Origin: Adiantum capillus-veneris
Taxonomy: Eukaryota > Streptophyta > Polypodiopsida > Polypodiales > Pteridaceae
Assembly (NCBI GenBank): GCA_014529385.2
Contig: CM043969.1
Location: 67,607,676 to 67,671,675, forward strand
Direction: 5' to 3'
Length of the DNA stretch: 64,000 bases
A model generated the notes under the pieces. That model was given only the letters and a program-made list of their open reading frames with translations, had not been told where the DNA came from and made no database searches. The translations under genes were made by a program, and so were the position numbers. Positions 11,743 through 23,595 of the stretch are shown one piece after another; positions within the stretch are counted from its first letter, which is position 1, and each line of letters opens with the position of its first letter.

Positions 11743-13371
11743 TATCATAAAATCTATTATCTAACATCTAACCAACCCAATTGACTTTTCATATTGAACT
11801 GATCACTTAATGTGGGAGAATAAACGGGAACAAGGATTAAGATATAAGCATGTGCTTATAGATCTATCTCAACACGGGGCCAATGGTAAAGGGGCCCAAA
11901 TGAGAGATGGTCTATCAAAGAGCAAGGCTAACCAATGGAGCATATGACCTTAGGGTTAGCTTCATTAAAGACCTCCGATAATGTGTGTAAAAGTCCTTTG
12001 ACCTTAGGTAAGCTAGGGTTGAGCTTGAGGCGAGAACCTGACCCAGATCGAGGTGCTTGTCATGCTTGATGACTGAGGTGCCTGAGGTGCTTGATGATTG
12101 AGGTGCTTGAGATGCTTGATGTGCTTGATGTGCTTGATGATTGAGATCCTTGAGGTGCTTGACATGCTTGAGATGCTAGGGTTGCACTTGAGGTGACAAC
12201 CCAGCCCAAGCTTCAAGTGCTTAAGGGCCAAGCTTGTGGTGGGATTTGGGCCTATGCATGAGGGGTTTGAGGTGTCAAAAGGTCAAGATTCAATCCCTAC
12301 AAGGAAGGGGTGAGCCCTACAAGAGGGGGGATGAGAGAGAACACCCACACACTCACACAAGGCATGCATGGTACAAAGAAAGCAAAAGGGACACTTGTCA
12401 AGTTCCTCCTCATGTTGCCCTCATGGTGTGCCTAAAGCCTATTGGTTGGCCACCCAAGGGATCCAATGATAATTTAGAAGATTTAATTCATTGATTTTGC
12501 ATTTATCAAGTCCTCTTTGTCAAAGGGGAAAGGGGGACACTTGTCCCAAGACTACCCTTGCTGCTTGTAATGCCTCCTGCTTGTGATTGGCTAGGCCTAG
12601 AGGGGTCCAATGAGCTTCAAGCATGAGCTACAAGGGGGGGTCGACCCAAGCAAGCTAAGGGGTTGCTTAGGGGGTATACTCACCCACACACACTCACAAA
12701 CACTCTCATTGTGTGCTATGCAATGTGCAAGAGCTCCCTCTCCTTCTCCAAGCAAGTAGAGGTTGAGAGCCTACGCCAGCACTCTTGGCTATGAAGTGCA
12801 AATCCAACCAAGAGCCATGCTTCAATGCTTAAGCTTGCCTTCTCCTTCTTCTTCATTACTATGGTATTATGTATTCTAGCAAGAAGAGTTATGATAAGTG
12901 AGGAACTAATTCATTCTCCTATGAAATATTTCTTCTTCCTCTTCCCTACCCTCATTCCCTGCTAGCTCTCTCAACCTTCGAAGGTGTTTGAGGTCTTGGG
13001 ACTGAGGCTCGGGATAGTTAAAGCTTTCTTCAAGTTTATGTTATGCTTGTGATGCATGAAGCTTTCCATCTTCATTGCATCACCTAGGTCACAAGGAACA
13101 CAAAGATTGTATTGTAACAAGTCTCTCTTAATGGGAGAGTCATAATACAAATGTCTATTGGAGGGGGGATCAGCTCCACATAAATTCGGTCCTCAATTGT
13201 TGTCATGTTCTTGAAATTCTCTCTCTTGCAAAATTATTGTTCAAGTTAACTAATTGCTATGATTATGTTGCTATCTTCTTATGTTCACCCGCTATGCTCA
13301 CAAAGTCATTTCTCAAAAGTACTCTCATTAATTTCCACTACTCTTAAGTTGAATAGGCCAATTCCATTACA
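11743..13371 (+). repeat. 5' LTR of nested chromovirus
   Basis: This LTR is 1629 bp, starting TATCATAAAATC (TG changed to TA) and ending CCATTACA. It is repeated at 18606-20168. It contains a minisatellite at 12055-12180. Open frames inside it (for example 12234-12494) recur in the other LTR and are not taken as genes. Confidence 0.92.
12055..12180 (+). repeat. Minisatellite of about 12-bp units in the LTR
   Basis: Variants of GAGGTGCTTGAT and GAGATGCTTGAT are repeated about ten times. The 3' LTR has a shorter version at about 18915-18995, which accounts for much of the 66-bp difference in LTR length. Confidence 0.85.
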
Positions 13372-13372
13372 T

Positions 13373-13386
13373 TGGTATCAAAGCAT
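13373..13386 (+). promoter_or_regulatory. Primer binding site of chromovirus (tRNA-iMet type)
   Basis: TGGTATCAAAGCAT lies one base after the LTR end. It matches the iMet-tRNA primer site TGGTATCAGAGCA with one change, as is usual for plant chromoviruses. Confidence 0.88.
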
Positions 13387-13786
13387 TTGGTTTCTCTTTT
13401 TTTGTTTAAGAAGAGAGGTCCTTAACTAGCCTATAAATGGTTGATGTTGTTAATTATATTAGGGTAAGTGGAATTGGGATCTATTATCGGTTTTGTTGAG
13501 CCCACTATGTGGGATATGGTGCACACCTCGGGAGCTTTGGACTTAATAATGGAGTCTTTTTAGACTTGCCTATGGCTTTACCATTATTGAGCCATAAGAA
13601 GTCCGAAAGGAGCTAGCCCTCGGCAACTCTGCTATGTTAGACCTACTCTTGTACTCTCTATAATTAACCACTTCGAGCCGTGGGTGTAGATACTTAAGGG
13701 CCGATTTTCAAAGGCTAAGAGGAGTGGCAACTAAGTTTTTCAATTGCCAAAGCATACACTAAGTACATACATAAATTTTGTTAACA
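13387..13786 (+). other. Leader of the chromovirus
   Basis: This is untranslated sequence between primer site and gag. A diverged antisense relative lies at about 25240-25560, sharing the stretches TAATAATGGAGTCTTTTTAG and ACTTGCCTATGGCTT and a later CAAAGGCTAAGAG block in the right order. Confidence 0.6.
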
Positions 13787-15175
13787 TGGATGACAATAAT
13801 CAAGAGAGTAGAATGAACATTGATAGCTTTGATTTTGCACATGAAGGTGCTAATGATGATGCTCCCATGTTTATGAATTATCTCGTCACTAGGTTGCAGC
13901 AAGCTATGGGCAACTCTGCTTTGCAAGCCAAAGTTACTCAACAACTTCGTGCTTATGGAATTTTCCTTCCTCTCCAAGAGGAGAGAGAGCTTAGGAGGCC
14001 TGTTGAAGAGACCCCCAAAAGAAGAGTCTCTCACATTCGAGAGGAGGAATCCAAAGAGCAAGAAAGCAATGAAAGTTTAAGTTCCTCTGAAGATGTGGCT
14101 CCACGAAGACGGGGTCTAGACGATCGCCCACTCCTCCCAAGAGGAAAAGATGATCAACACATAGTCCTTCTCCTCATCACTCCGAAAGGGAAGAGAGAAA
14201 ACAAAGGAAGAAAAGGGCTAGGAAGAGGTCACCCTCTTCTCCTTCTTCTTCACCTTCCTCCTCTTCTGACGAAAGCTATGGCTATTCTCTTAGAGAGTAC
14301 AAGAGGGGAGGACATCGCAAATCATTTCCTGCTTGGCGAAGGTCACAAAAGCTAAAGAAGTTCAAGGAGGGAGGAAAGAGTATCTCTTTTCTCACCTATG
14401 ATGGCACCTTTGGTGCTACGGACAAAGTGTTGGCCTTCATCCAACAATTTGATGCAGCCTTTGGAGACGAGGGCTTCATAGAGTCCTCCAAGCTACACCT
14501 TATAGCTATACACTTCCAAAAATCAGCTCGTCAATGGTGGGCTAGCCTTCGTGGCAATGGTGAAGCCCCAACGACATGGAAAACTCTACGAGTTTCCATC
14601 ATGAAGCAAATCCTTGCAAGTGATGCAAAGGACAAAGTGCTTACCGAATGGCGCAGCTTGAAGCTTCTCTCTCATGAGTCTATCCACCAGTATGTAGACA
14701 AGTTTTGGGATTTACATCTCAAGGGTACTGTCTTTCAAAAGATAGACTTTGCCGAGCAAAGGCAGCAATTCTGTGCGGGATTACCTGAAGACATGGCCGA
14801 ATACATTAGCTCTCAACGGCTTGGTACTATTAGTGAAGTAATCCATCACACATGGTTGCTTCATGCATCAATTTCCATCAAGGGGCTAGACGTAACGTCA
14901 AGCCCATGGAAAACAAAGACAAAAATGATGCAAAGGGGAAAACCAATGTTCAAAATTCTTCCCAAGGCACTTCCAACAACAATAACAACAATCGGTCCAA
15001 GGAGAAGGGAGTTAACAAAGGTAAAAACAAACTCTCTCCGGAAGGGCTTGAAGCTGTTTGCAAGGACCATAAGTGTTTCAAGTGTGGAGAGCAAGGACAT
15101 GGCTATCATCCTTGCCCCAAGAAGAATATTTGCTATGAGACTCCTAGGGCTTCCACCATCGAAGCTCCAAAATAG
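13787..15175 (+). pseudogene. Chromovirus gag
   Basis: Gag packages the element RNA. I take the ATG at 13787 (MDDNNQESRMN) as start rather than the ATG at 13744, because it gives the acidic N terminus usual in this group. An Arg/Ser/Glu-rich stretch follows, then after a frameshift the gag domain at 14400-14850 (FDAAFGDEGF, SARQWWASLRGNG, LSHESIHQYVDKFW). After another frameshift comes a CCHC knuckle, CFKCGEQGHGYHPC, at about 15075-15116. Three frames are needed, so it is broken. Confidence 0.85.
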
Positions 15176-16141
15176 GATGCTCATTGCAAAGGATCATCAC
15201 TTTCCTATGCTTGGGGAAAGGTAAGAGAGCATGATGCCTTCATCTTGTTTGACCTTGGCTCTAGTCACAACTTCATATCAATGGAGTTGGCCACCAAGTT
15301 AGGCATTCAAGCTTTTGAGATGGGAGATATGGTAATGGCTGACACAACTTTCAAGGGACAACAAGCCTCCGTTACTCCCTTGATTGGGAAGTTGAGGCTT
15401 CATGTCCAAAGCTATGTCGACAAAGAAGACTTCTTCATCTCTCCTCTCCAACATGAGGATGCTATCCTAGGGGTGCCATGGTTTGATCGCATGGCTGCCA
15501 ACATGAAGTTCCCTGAAAGGAGAATCTACTTCACCTACAGGGGAAAGAACATGTATATAGATGCTAGTGAGCGTGGTCTCACTATTCCATTTGTAAATCC
15601 TCTTGCTTTTGATAAGTCAATGAAGAGCTTAGTTTTTGCGTACATGATTTTTGTCAAAGAGTCTCTAAAAGATCCTAATGTTTCATCAAATGTAAATGAT
15701 AGGAATCAAGAAGAGTTAGACTTGTCTAATTTTCTAAAAGGATTCCAAGATGTGTTCATCGATGATATCCCTATGGACTTACCTCCAGAACGAGGGGATG
15801 ATGACCATCGCATTGAGCTCCTTCAAGGAATCTCACCGCCTAACAAGCCTCCTTATCGAGTCTCACAAGCTCAACAAGAGGAGATCATGAGGCAAGTACA
15901 TGAATTGGTAGACAAAGGGATGGTGAGGCCTAGTTCCTCTCCTTTTTGTTCTCCAGTCCTTTTAGTGCAAAAGAAAGATGGTACATACCGTATGTGTGTG
16001 GACTATCGAGCACTAAACCATATCACTATCAAAAACAGATTTCTCGTGCCGCCTCAGGTAGAAGATTTGTTTGATAAGCTACAAGGCTCTACCTACTTTA
16101 GTAGGATTGACCTTAAGAGTAGCTATCATCAAATAGGATAG
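15176..16141 (+). pseudogene. Chromovirus protease and N-terminal reverse transcriptase
   Basis: The frame 15245-16141 opens with retropepsin active-site sequence FDLGSSHNFIS, where D-S/T-G is changed to D-L-G, and includes AILGVPWFDRM, the second conserved protease block. Reverse transcriptase starts near 15800 (PPYRVSQAQQEEI, GMVRPSSSPFCSPVLLVQKK, YRMCVDYRALN, FSRIDLKSSYHQI). A one-base loss after HQI puts the rest in another frame. The changed catalytic Thr/Ser and the frameshift argue against activity. Confidence 0.88.
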
Positions 16142-17080
16142 TGGATGAAGATATCCTAAAGACCGCGTTTCGCACAACGTTTGGTCTTTATGAATATCTA
16201 GTCATGCCTTTTGGCTTGACTAATGCACCAGCTATGTTCAATCGTCTAATGGAGAAATTTTTTAGACCTTATCGTAAATTCACTGGAGTGTCCTTTGATG
16301 ATATCATCATCTACTCCAAGTCTTTGGAGGAACATAAGCAACATCTCCAAGTGATTTTTCAAGCATTAAGGGAGAATAAGCTTTTTCTCAACCAAAAGAA
16401 AAGTGAATTTTTCCTTCAAGAGATTCAATACTTAGGTCATATTATCTCTCAAGATGGTATCCGTATGGATCCATCAAAGTTAGAGGTAATAAAAGCATGG
16501 CCTAACCCAAGGAATCTACATGAGCTAAGAAGCTTTATTGGTATGTGTGCATACTATAGACGCTTCATAGCAAAATTCTCTCAAGTAGCAGGACCACTAC
16601 ACGACTTAACTAAGAAGAACATTAAGTATGTATGGACTGCTAAGGAGAAAAATGCTTTGGATAAGCTCAAAGAGAAACTTACTTCCCAACCAGTCCTCGT
16701 ACTTCCGGATCTCTCAAAGCCATTTGAAGTCCAATGTGATGCTTGTGGTGATTGCCTTGGAGTAGTTTGCTTCAAGAAGGGCATGCCATAGCATATGAGA
16801 GCCGAAGGCTCAATACTGATGAACGAGTCTTGGGAATTTATGAGAAAGAGCTTTTAGCTGTTCTACATGCCCTAGACACATGGAAGCACTACTTATTGGG
16901 GACTCCATTCATTCTACGAACCGATCACCAAAGTCTCAAGTATTTCATGACGCAAACCAAGCTTTTTGACAAACAAATGAGGTGGGCATTTTTTTTTCAC
17001 AATTTAATTTTCATATTGCTCACGTTGCTGGTAAGCACAATCAAGTGGCCGATGCACTTTCACGACGACCAAAAGTTAAT
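16141..17080 (+). pseudogene. Chromovirus reverse transcriptase (C-terminal part) and RNase H
   Basis: The frame 16141-16791 carries TTFGLYEYLVMPFGLTNAPA, the catalytic block GVSFDDIIIYS (SFDD at 16291-16302), QEIQYLGHIIS and SFIGMCAYYRRFI. RNase H begins in VQCDACGDCLG, shifts frame near 16780, and continues through AYESRRLNTDE, EKELLAVLHALDTWKHYLLG and RTDHQSLKYF. A further shift near 16990 leads into the tether HVAGKHNQVADALSRR. Confidence 0.9.
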
Positions 17081-18569
17081 GAGGTGTCTATAGCTACTCA
17101 CAATGATCTATCTTCTGTGATAGATGAGTATGCTACTAACCCTGACTTTAGAGACATAATGTCAGCCCTTGCTTTGGGGAAGAAAGAGGAACCATTCACC
17201 TTGCAAGATGGTTATCTTCTCCACAACAATAGGCTATGTGTTACACATTCCCTTCATGAGAATGTTATGTATGAATCCCATGCTCCTCCATATGCAGGGC
17301 ATAGAGGTATTCAACCTACTCTCCGAGGAGTAGAGACATACTTCTATTGGCCTACCATGAAAGTGGACATACAAGAGTATGTTTCAAAATGTGTAGTATG
17401 CCAAAAGACTAAGTATGATAGAGGGAAGCAACCTGGATTACTCCAGCCATTGCCTATCCCACATTCACCATGGGAGAGTATATCCATGGATTTCATCTTT
17501 GGATTACCCAAGTCTATCCATGGGAATACGGGAATATGGAAAATAGTCAACAGGTTTAGCAAGCAAGCACATTTTATTCCTGTCAAAAAGACTATTAAGG
17601 CACATCAAATGGCAACTATCTTCATATCTCGGATTTTCAAGCACCACAGATTACCCATATCCATCGTGTCAAATAGAGATCCTAGAATGATCAATAATTT
17701 TTGGAAAGGTCTCTTTGAAAATCTAGGAACAAGATTGAATTTCTCTTCAACCTATCACCCACAAACAAATGGCCAAAGTGAGATAGGCAATCATACGATA
17801 CTCGATCTACTCAAGAGTTTTGTTACCGAAGTAGATCAACGCTCACAATGGGAAAAGTACTTACCTTTTGTAGAGTATGCCTACAATAATAATGTACATA
17901 CTTCTACGGAAAAAGCACCTTTTGAGATCATTGAGGGAAGACCTAAAAGTCCCTTGCTACTCAAAGTACATGGAAAGATCTTCGCCGCCCGCCGATGAGT
18001 ATAGCCGTGACCTACAAGAATCTTTTCAAAAGATTAAGGAGGCTATATCCATCTTTCAACAAAGGCAAAAAGGTTCTGCTGATAAGCATAGAAGGGCTTT
18101 AATATTCAAAGAAAATGATTGGGTCTTACTCAAGTTTCCTAAGGCTCGATTAAGGCAAATGACGGGCAAAAATCCTATGGGCCATCAAAAGTATTATGCT
18201 AAACTAGCAAAAAGATACTATGGTCCTTTCCAAATCTTGAAGCCCATCAATGAGACGGCTTATCAACTCAAGTTGCCCAACGATTGGCTCATACACAATG
18301 CCTTTCATGTAAGCCTACTTAAGCCCTACAAAGGAGAGCCACCAAGTGAACAAATTATTGAAGACCCTCCCGAAGTTGAAGACCAAGAAGAGGTGCTACA
18401 ACCCGAAGGTATCCTTTGGCATGAAGACAAGGTACTACGACATGATAAGATTATCCGACGGTATCTTATTTTCAAAAATTATCCTTTTGAAGATGCTAGA
18501 TGGATTCAAGGAATACAGCTGAAGGATAGTATGAACCTTGTTAATGCTTACAATGCTACATTAGAGTAA
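17080..18569 (+). pseudogene. Chromovirus integrase with degenerate chromodomain
   Basis: The frame 16982-17998 shows the zinc-binding part (AGHRGIQPT with WPTMKVDIQEYVSKCVVCQ) and the D,D,E core: SMDFIFGLP, VSNRDPRM (normally SDRDPRF) and NGQSEIGNHT. A frameshift near 17990 moves it to the frame ending at 18569, where QILKPINETAYQLKLP and HNAFHVSLLKPYKG form the integrase C terminus. Around 18400-18515, LQPEGILWHEDKVLR and RRYLIFKNYPFEDARW form a decayed chromodomain, the module that directs chromoviruses toward particular chromatin. Confidence 0.88.
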
Positions 18570-18605
18570 GCAAATGTACAAATTTCTTTTAAATGACTCA
18601 TGTAA

Positions 18606-20168
18606 TGTCATAAAATCTAATATCTAATATCTAACCAACCCAAATGATTTTCTCATATTGAACTGATCACTTAATGTGGGAGAATAAACAGAAACAAGGG
18701 TTAATATATAGACATGTGCTTATAGATCTATCTCAACACGGGGCCAATGGTAAAGGGGCCCAAATGGGAGATGGTCTATCAAAGAGCAAGGCTAACCAAT
18801 GGAGCATATGACCTTAGGGTTAGCTTCATTAAAGACCTCCAATAATGTGTGTAAAAGTCCTTTGACCTTAGGTAAGCTAGGGCTGAGCTTGAGGCGAGAA
18901 CCCGACCCAGCTCGAGGTGCTTGTCCTGCTTATCATGCTTCATGGCTGAGGTGCTTGAGGTGCTTAATGATTGAGTTGCTTGAGATGCTAGGGTTGCACT
19001 TGAGGTGAGAATCCAGCCCAAGCTTCAAGTGCTTAAGGGCCAAGCTTGTGGTGGGATCTGTGCCTATGCATGAGGGGCTTGAGGTGTCAAAAGGTCAAGA
19101 TTCAATCCATACAAGGAAGGGGTGAGCCCTACAAGAGGGGGGATGAGAGACAACACCCACACACTCACACAAGGCATGCATGGTACAAAGAAATCAAAAG
19201 GGACACTTGTCAAGTTCCTCCTCATGTTGCCCTCATGGTGTGCCTGAAGCCTATTGGTTGGCCACCCAAGGGGTCCAATGATAATTTAGGAGATTTAATT
19301 AATTGATTTTTCATTTATCAAGTCCTCTCTCTCAAAGGGGAAAGGGGGACACTTGTCCCAAGACTACCCTTGCTGCTTGTAATGCCTCCTGCTTGTGATT
19401 GGCTAGGCCTGGAGGGGTCCAATGAGCTTCAAGCATGAGCTACAAGGGGGGATCGACCCAAGCAAGCTAGGGGGTTGCTTAGGGGGTATACACACTCACA
19501 AACACTCTCATTGTGTGCTATGCAAAGTGCAAGAGCTCCCTCTCCTTCTCCAAGCAAGTAGAGGTTGAGAGCCTACACCAACACTCTTGGCTATGGAGTG
19601 CAAATCCAACCAAGAGCCATGCTTCAATGCTTAAGCTTTCCATCTCCTTCTTCTTCATTACTATGTTATTATGTATGCTAGCAAGAAGAGTTGTGATAAG
19701 TGAGGAACTAATACTTTCTCCTATGAAATGTTTCTTCTTCCTCTTCCCTACCCTCCTTCCCTGCTAGCTCTCTCCACCTTCGAAGGTGTTTGAGGTCTTG
19801 GGATAGTTAAATCTTTCTTCAAGTTTATGTTATGCTTGCTATGCATGAAGTTTTCCATCTTCATTGCATCACCTAGGTCACAAGGAACACAAAGATTGTA
19901 TTGTAACAAGTCTCTCTTAATGGGAGAAATCATAATACAAAAGCCTATTGGAGGGGGGACCGGCTCCACATAAATCCAGTCCTCAATAGTTGTCATGTTC
20001 TCTAAATTCTCTCTCTTACAAAAGTATTGTTCATGCCAAGTTAACTAATTGCTATGATTATGCTGCTATCTTCAATTATGTTCACCCACTATGCTCACAA
20101 AGTCATTTCTCAAAAGTACTCTCATTAATGTCCACTACTCTCAAGTTATATAGGCCAATTCCATTACA
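18606..20168 (+). repeat. 3' LTR of nested chromovirus
   Basis: This LTR is 1563 bp, from TGTCATAAAATC to CCATTACA, and repeats 11743-13371 throughout. The polypurine tract expected just upstream is not evident; the bases before 18606 are AT-rich. ATAGC directly after the LTR matches GTAGC before the 5' LTR. Confidence 0.92.
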
Positions 20169-20173
20169 ATAGC

Positions 20174-20620
20174 GGTGAACACAAATCAAATCCCTTATCT
20201 ATCTACAAATCCATATATGACAGCTCCAGCATACATGCTCCAAACTAGTACACCACTGCCGACAGCTCTCACGAAAGAGAGGTTGGTGCAATTAATGGCA
20301 ATTACAGTTCGGAAGCTAAAGGAAGAGATATTGAATGCTCTAAAGCCTCACCTGAAAGAAGTCTATGATGTAGCCCAACAAGCAGCAGGACCATCTATGA
20401 GTGTATCTTCAATGAGGTCAAATGTCTGGTGCCGGAAGTGTAATGGTTATGACTACTTAGCAACTGAGTGTGATCGAGGGTAGTACCTGATCAAGTTTAT
20501 ACATTATTTTCTACATACTGCTTAAAGAATAATCACCTAGAAGAAAATTGCTTTGTAAAACAAGTCCATGAGCATTGTAGGTCGATTCCGTTAGATCCTA
20601 ACCATTTTTGTGCGCTTTGC
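20174..20620 (+). pseudogene. Gag of outer Gypsy element, 3' part with zinc knuckles
   Basis: This resumes the reading frame interrupted at 11742: the codons for PPQVA continue into VNTNQIPYLST across the insertion. A first zinc knuckle reads CRKCNGYDYLATEC at 20434-20475, with the usual His replaced by Tyr. After a stop, a second knuckle-like block reads YCLKNNHLEENC, whose first Cys is replaced. Both resemble the paired knuckles of Gypsy gag. Similarity fades by about 20620, and protease, reverse transcriptase and integrase of this element are not seen. Confidence 0.7.
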
Positions 20621-22494
20621 AACTTTGCAAAAGGAATTTTTTGCAAAATTCTGCATGGTTTTGGAGTTATCTACTTCAAATTGCAGGGTGTTCTACTCTT
20701 ATAAGTTCTTCTGCATACAAGCCCTTTGCATAGCATGACTTTTTTGGTGTGTCTAAGTGTATATGTACGTGCATGCAGACATACACTTGCACATTGATAT
20801 GCAGATGATGTATGCATATTGTGGTGATTTAGAGTGCTTTCGGAGCCAATTTGCTACATTCAGAGAACTCAGATTGAACTTGGTCGTGCTCTTGGTTTTC
20901 ACATTTGCGGTTTGTTCTCAGTGAAGAGAGTGTGGGCTGAAAATTTTAGCAAATTTATGTGCATCAGTTGAGAACATTTGGTGGATGTATGTACTCTTGT
21001 GAACTCTTAGAATTGAAGAGCGGATTCATTAGAGGTTATGCATTGACGCATGTGATTGAGTCGATTTCGGAGAGTGTGGTGCACGGATTTGTAGAGTGTT
21101 TTGAAGGCATTTTGGCATGATTGTGAGCTTATTTTCACATAATTTGGATTCTCATTTGATGCATGTTTGGTGCATGCTTTGATGCTTGTTTGTATTGCCA
21201 TGTGGATGCACATGATGCGTGCTTTTTGGTGATGATATTATTTGTTTTGAAATGGCATAAATGGGCTGATTTTTGACTATTTTTCAGCATCAATTTGTGC
21301 CATATATTTGGCTAGTTTGCGTCCAGGTTCTTGCTAGTAATTGCCTTGGAGGCTGCAACAACTCTTAGACATGGTTTAGCATCGGTGGTAGTTGTCAGCC
21401 AAAGAAGGCCTTGAGCTTTGGGAGGATAGAGTTGACCACTTTAGCATGATGTTGACTTTGACTAAAATACTCAACATAAAGCTTTTTCAACTTGGTTGTT
21501 ACGACTTTGTGGAACTTTTTGGGAAAGAGATACTCTTAGGTGAAGCTCACTTTGCAAATGTTTGTGCTTTGCACTAAGAGGCTCGAGTGTCATTATTGAT
21601 TTTAGCTTCATCAAGTCCTTAGTAATTGGTTTTAAGAAAAGACTAGAGAATTAATTGAATTTTGCTCTAGTCTTTGCCTACATCTATACATTGGTGGAAA
21701 ATATTTTCCAAGCTTATGATAAACTTAGAAAATTCACGTTTACGTTGATCAATAAAAATCCAAGTCTGGTAGGCCATCGAATTAGGCTTAATCCCTTCAT
21801 GCATTGAGGCTGAGCATAGACATTGGAGCTTGATTTTGTCCTTGAGACCAATTAGCAACCTGGTATCTTCAGCAAAGCCCTGTTTCTCCATTGGTTGTAG
21901 AGCTGTTTGCACTACTTCATGAGTTTTTCATAGGCCCATCAACTCTTCCTACGGGGAATGACTCACTCTATCAAAATTACAAAGCTAGACCTCACAACCA
22001 ATTGACTACTCAATGAGAAAATGAGTTTCATATATTGTTTGATTGATAAGACTTTCTTACAAGGCTACGGTAAAAATTGATATTCTCAATTGGTTGAGCC
22101 TCAATAATTGCAATTTCAAGATCGTGGGTGACCAAAAAATAGTGACCTAATGATAACATTAGCAAGAGTATGCTATGAGGATGGCATAATCTATGCAATC
22201 TAGCATATGCCACTAAAAATGGTGTTTCCCAGAAGGAACATGCACAATTCTTTTCAACATTCCCCTCTTGAAATATAGCATAAGACACGTCTACATGAAC
22301 ACTTCCCACCTTAGAGGTGTTGCATGTAGAAATCATAGGAGAGTCTTACCTCTATCAAAGCAGTGTCCAAACGTGATCTAATTGCATACTACACAAGGAA
22401 GGTCTTACCCTTGTAGGGAAGTGTCCAATACCTTTAGCAAAAAATGTTAATTGCATTGGACAAGATAATGAGCCACTAGCTTTAAGGTGAAAGA
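20621..22494. other. No gene recognised; one weak antisense ORF
   Basis: The first kilobase is T/G-rich with many GCAT and GTGC words and no coding signal. The minus-strand frame 21912-21667 (81 aa, with PMEKQGFAEDTRLLIGLKDK and NSMAYQTWIFIDQRKREF) looks protein-like in composition but matches no family I know. Nothing else is supported. Confidence 0.4.
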
Positions 22495-22565
22495 ATGATT
22501 GGGTCGTCAACTAATTTGGTGGTCTCAATTAAACCACTAACACATTCCTTGTATGTAAATAATTA

Positions 22566-23090
<525 letters not shown>

Positions 23091-23125
23091 TGGAACACTA
23101 TAAGAGGAGAAATTGAGAACTGCTT

Positions 23126-23305
23126 CTATTACCGCGAAATAACAAATGAAAAAGGAGAGAGAAAAAGTTGTGTAGGGGGTAATATCCGTGATAATAGATG
23201 CGGCAATGGTTTATCATCAATATGCATGGTAATAGACGCAAAAATATATCTGCGACTATTATCGCGTATATTGCCGCGCCTATTACCGCGGATATTACCG
23301 CTACA
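23126..23305. repeat. CG-rich imperfect inverted repeat cluster
   Basis: The left arm GGTAATATCCGTGATAATAG (from 23179) pairs with CTATTACCGCGGATATTACC (to 23299). Further TATTACCGCG, GGTAATAGACGC and CTATTATCGCG words lie within 180 bp. The alternating CG content stands out against AT-rich surroundings. Its function is unknown. Confidence 0.65.
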
Positions 23306-23595
23306 TGGCTATTCAAACATAAAGGTGCTCATTTGTTGGATGGCCCAATTGGGGACACCTTTTTTTTTACCTACATAAAACATATGAAACATCAATTCTT
23401 TTTTAAAAAAATGTAAGAAATATATAAACAATAGAATTTGAATGTAACTTACCTTGACAATTTAAAGTGCAAAGGACCAACTATTTAGCAAAGTTACAAA
23501 TAAGATAGAAATTTTAGTTCATTTGTATATACATATGCTCATAAAGTTTTTCTTGTGCAACATTGGGACTTTAAGAGAGGACTACAAATACTTTT

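Larger units (their letters stand above)
11743..20168 (+). mobile_element. Nested Ty3/Gypsy chromovirus with both LTRs
   Basis: A complete element of 8426 bp lies inside the gag of the outer Gypsy element: 5' LTR, iMet-type primer site, leader, gag, protease, reverse transcriptase, RNase H, integrase, degenerate chromodomain and 3' LTR. Reverse transcriptase before integrase and the C-terminal chromodomain place it among chromoviruses. Flanking GTAGC (11738-11742) and ATAGC (20169-20173) are a target duplication with one mismatch. The LTRs differ by indels and many substitutions and the ORFs contain frameshifts, so the copy is old and inactive. Confidence 0.93.

Noticed and set aside
12234-12494. 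Open frame repeated at 19046-19306, suggesting a conserved small protein
   Set aside because: Both lie at the same place in the two LTRs of one element, so the similarity follows from LTR identity.
23126-23305. Possible geminivirus or circovirus replication origin because of ATATTACCG words
   Set aside because: The exact TAATATTAC nonanucleotide at a hairpin loop is not present and no Rep-like ORF is nearby.
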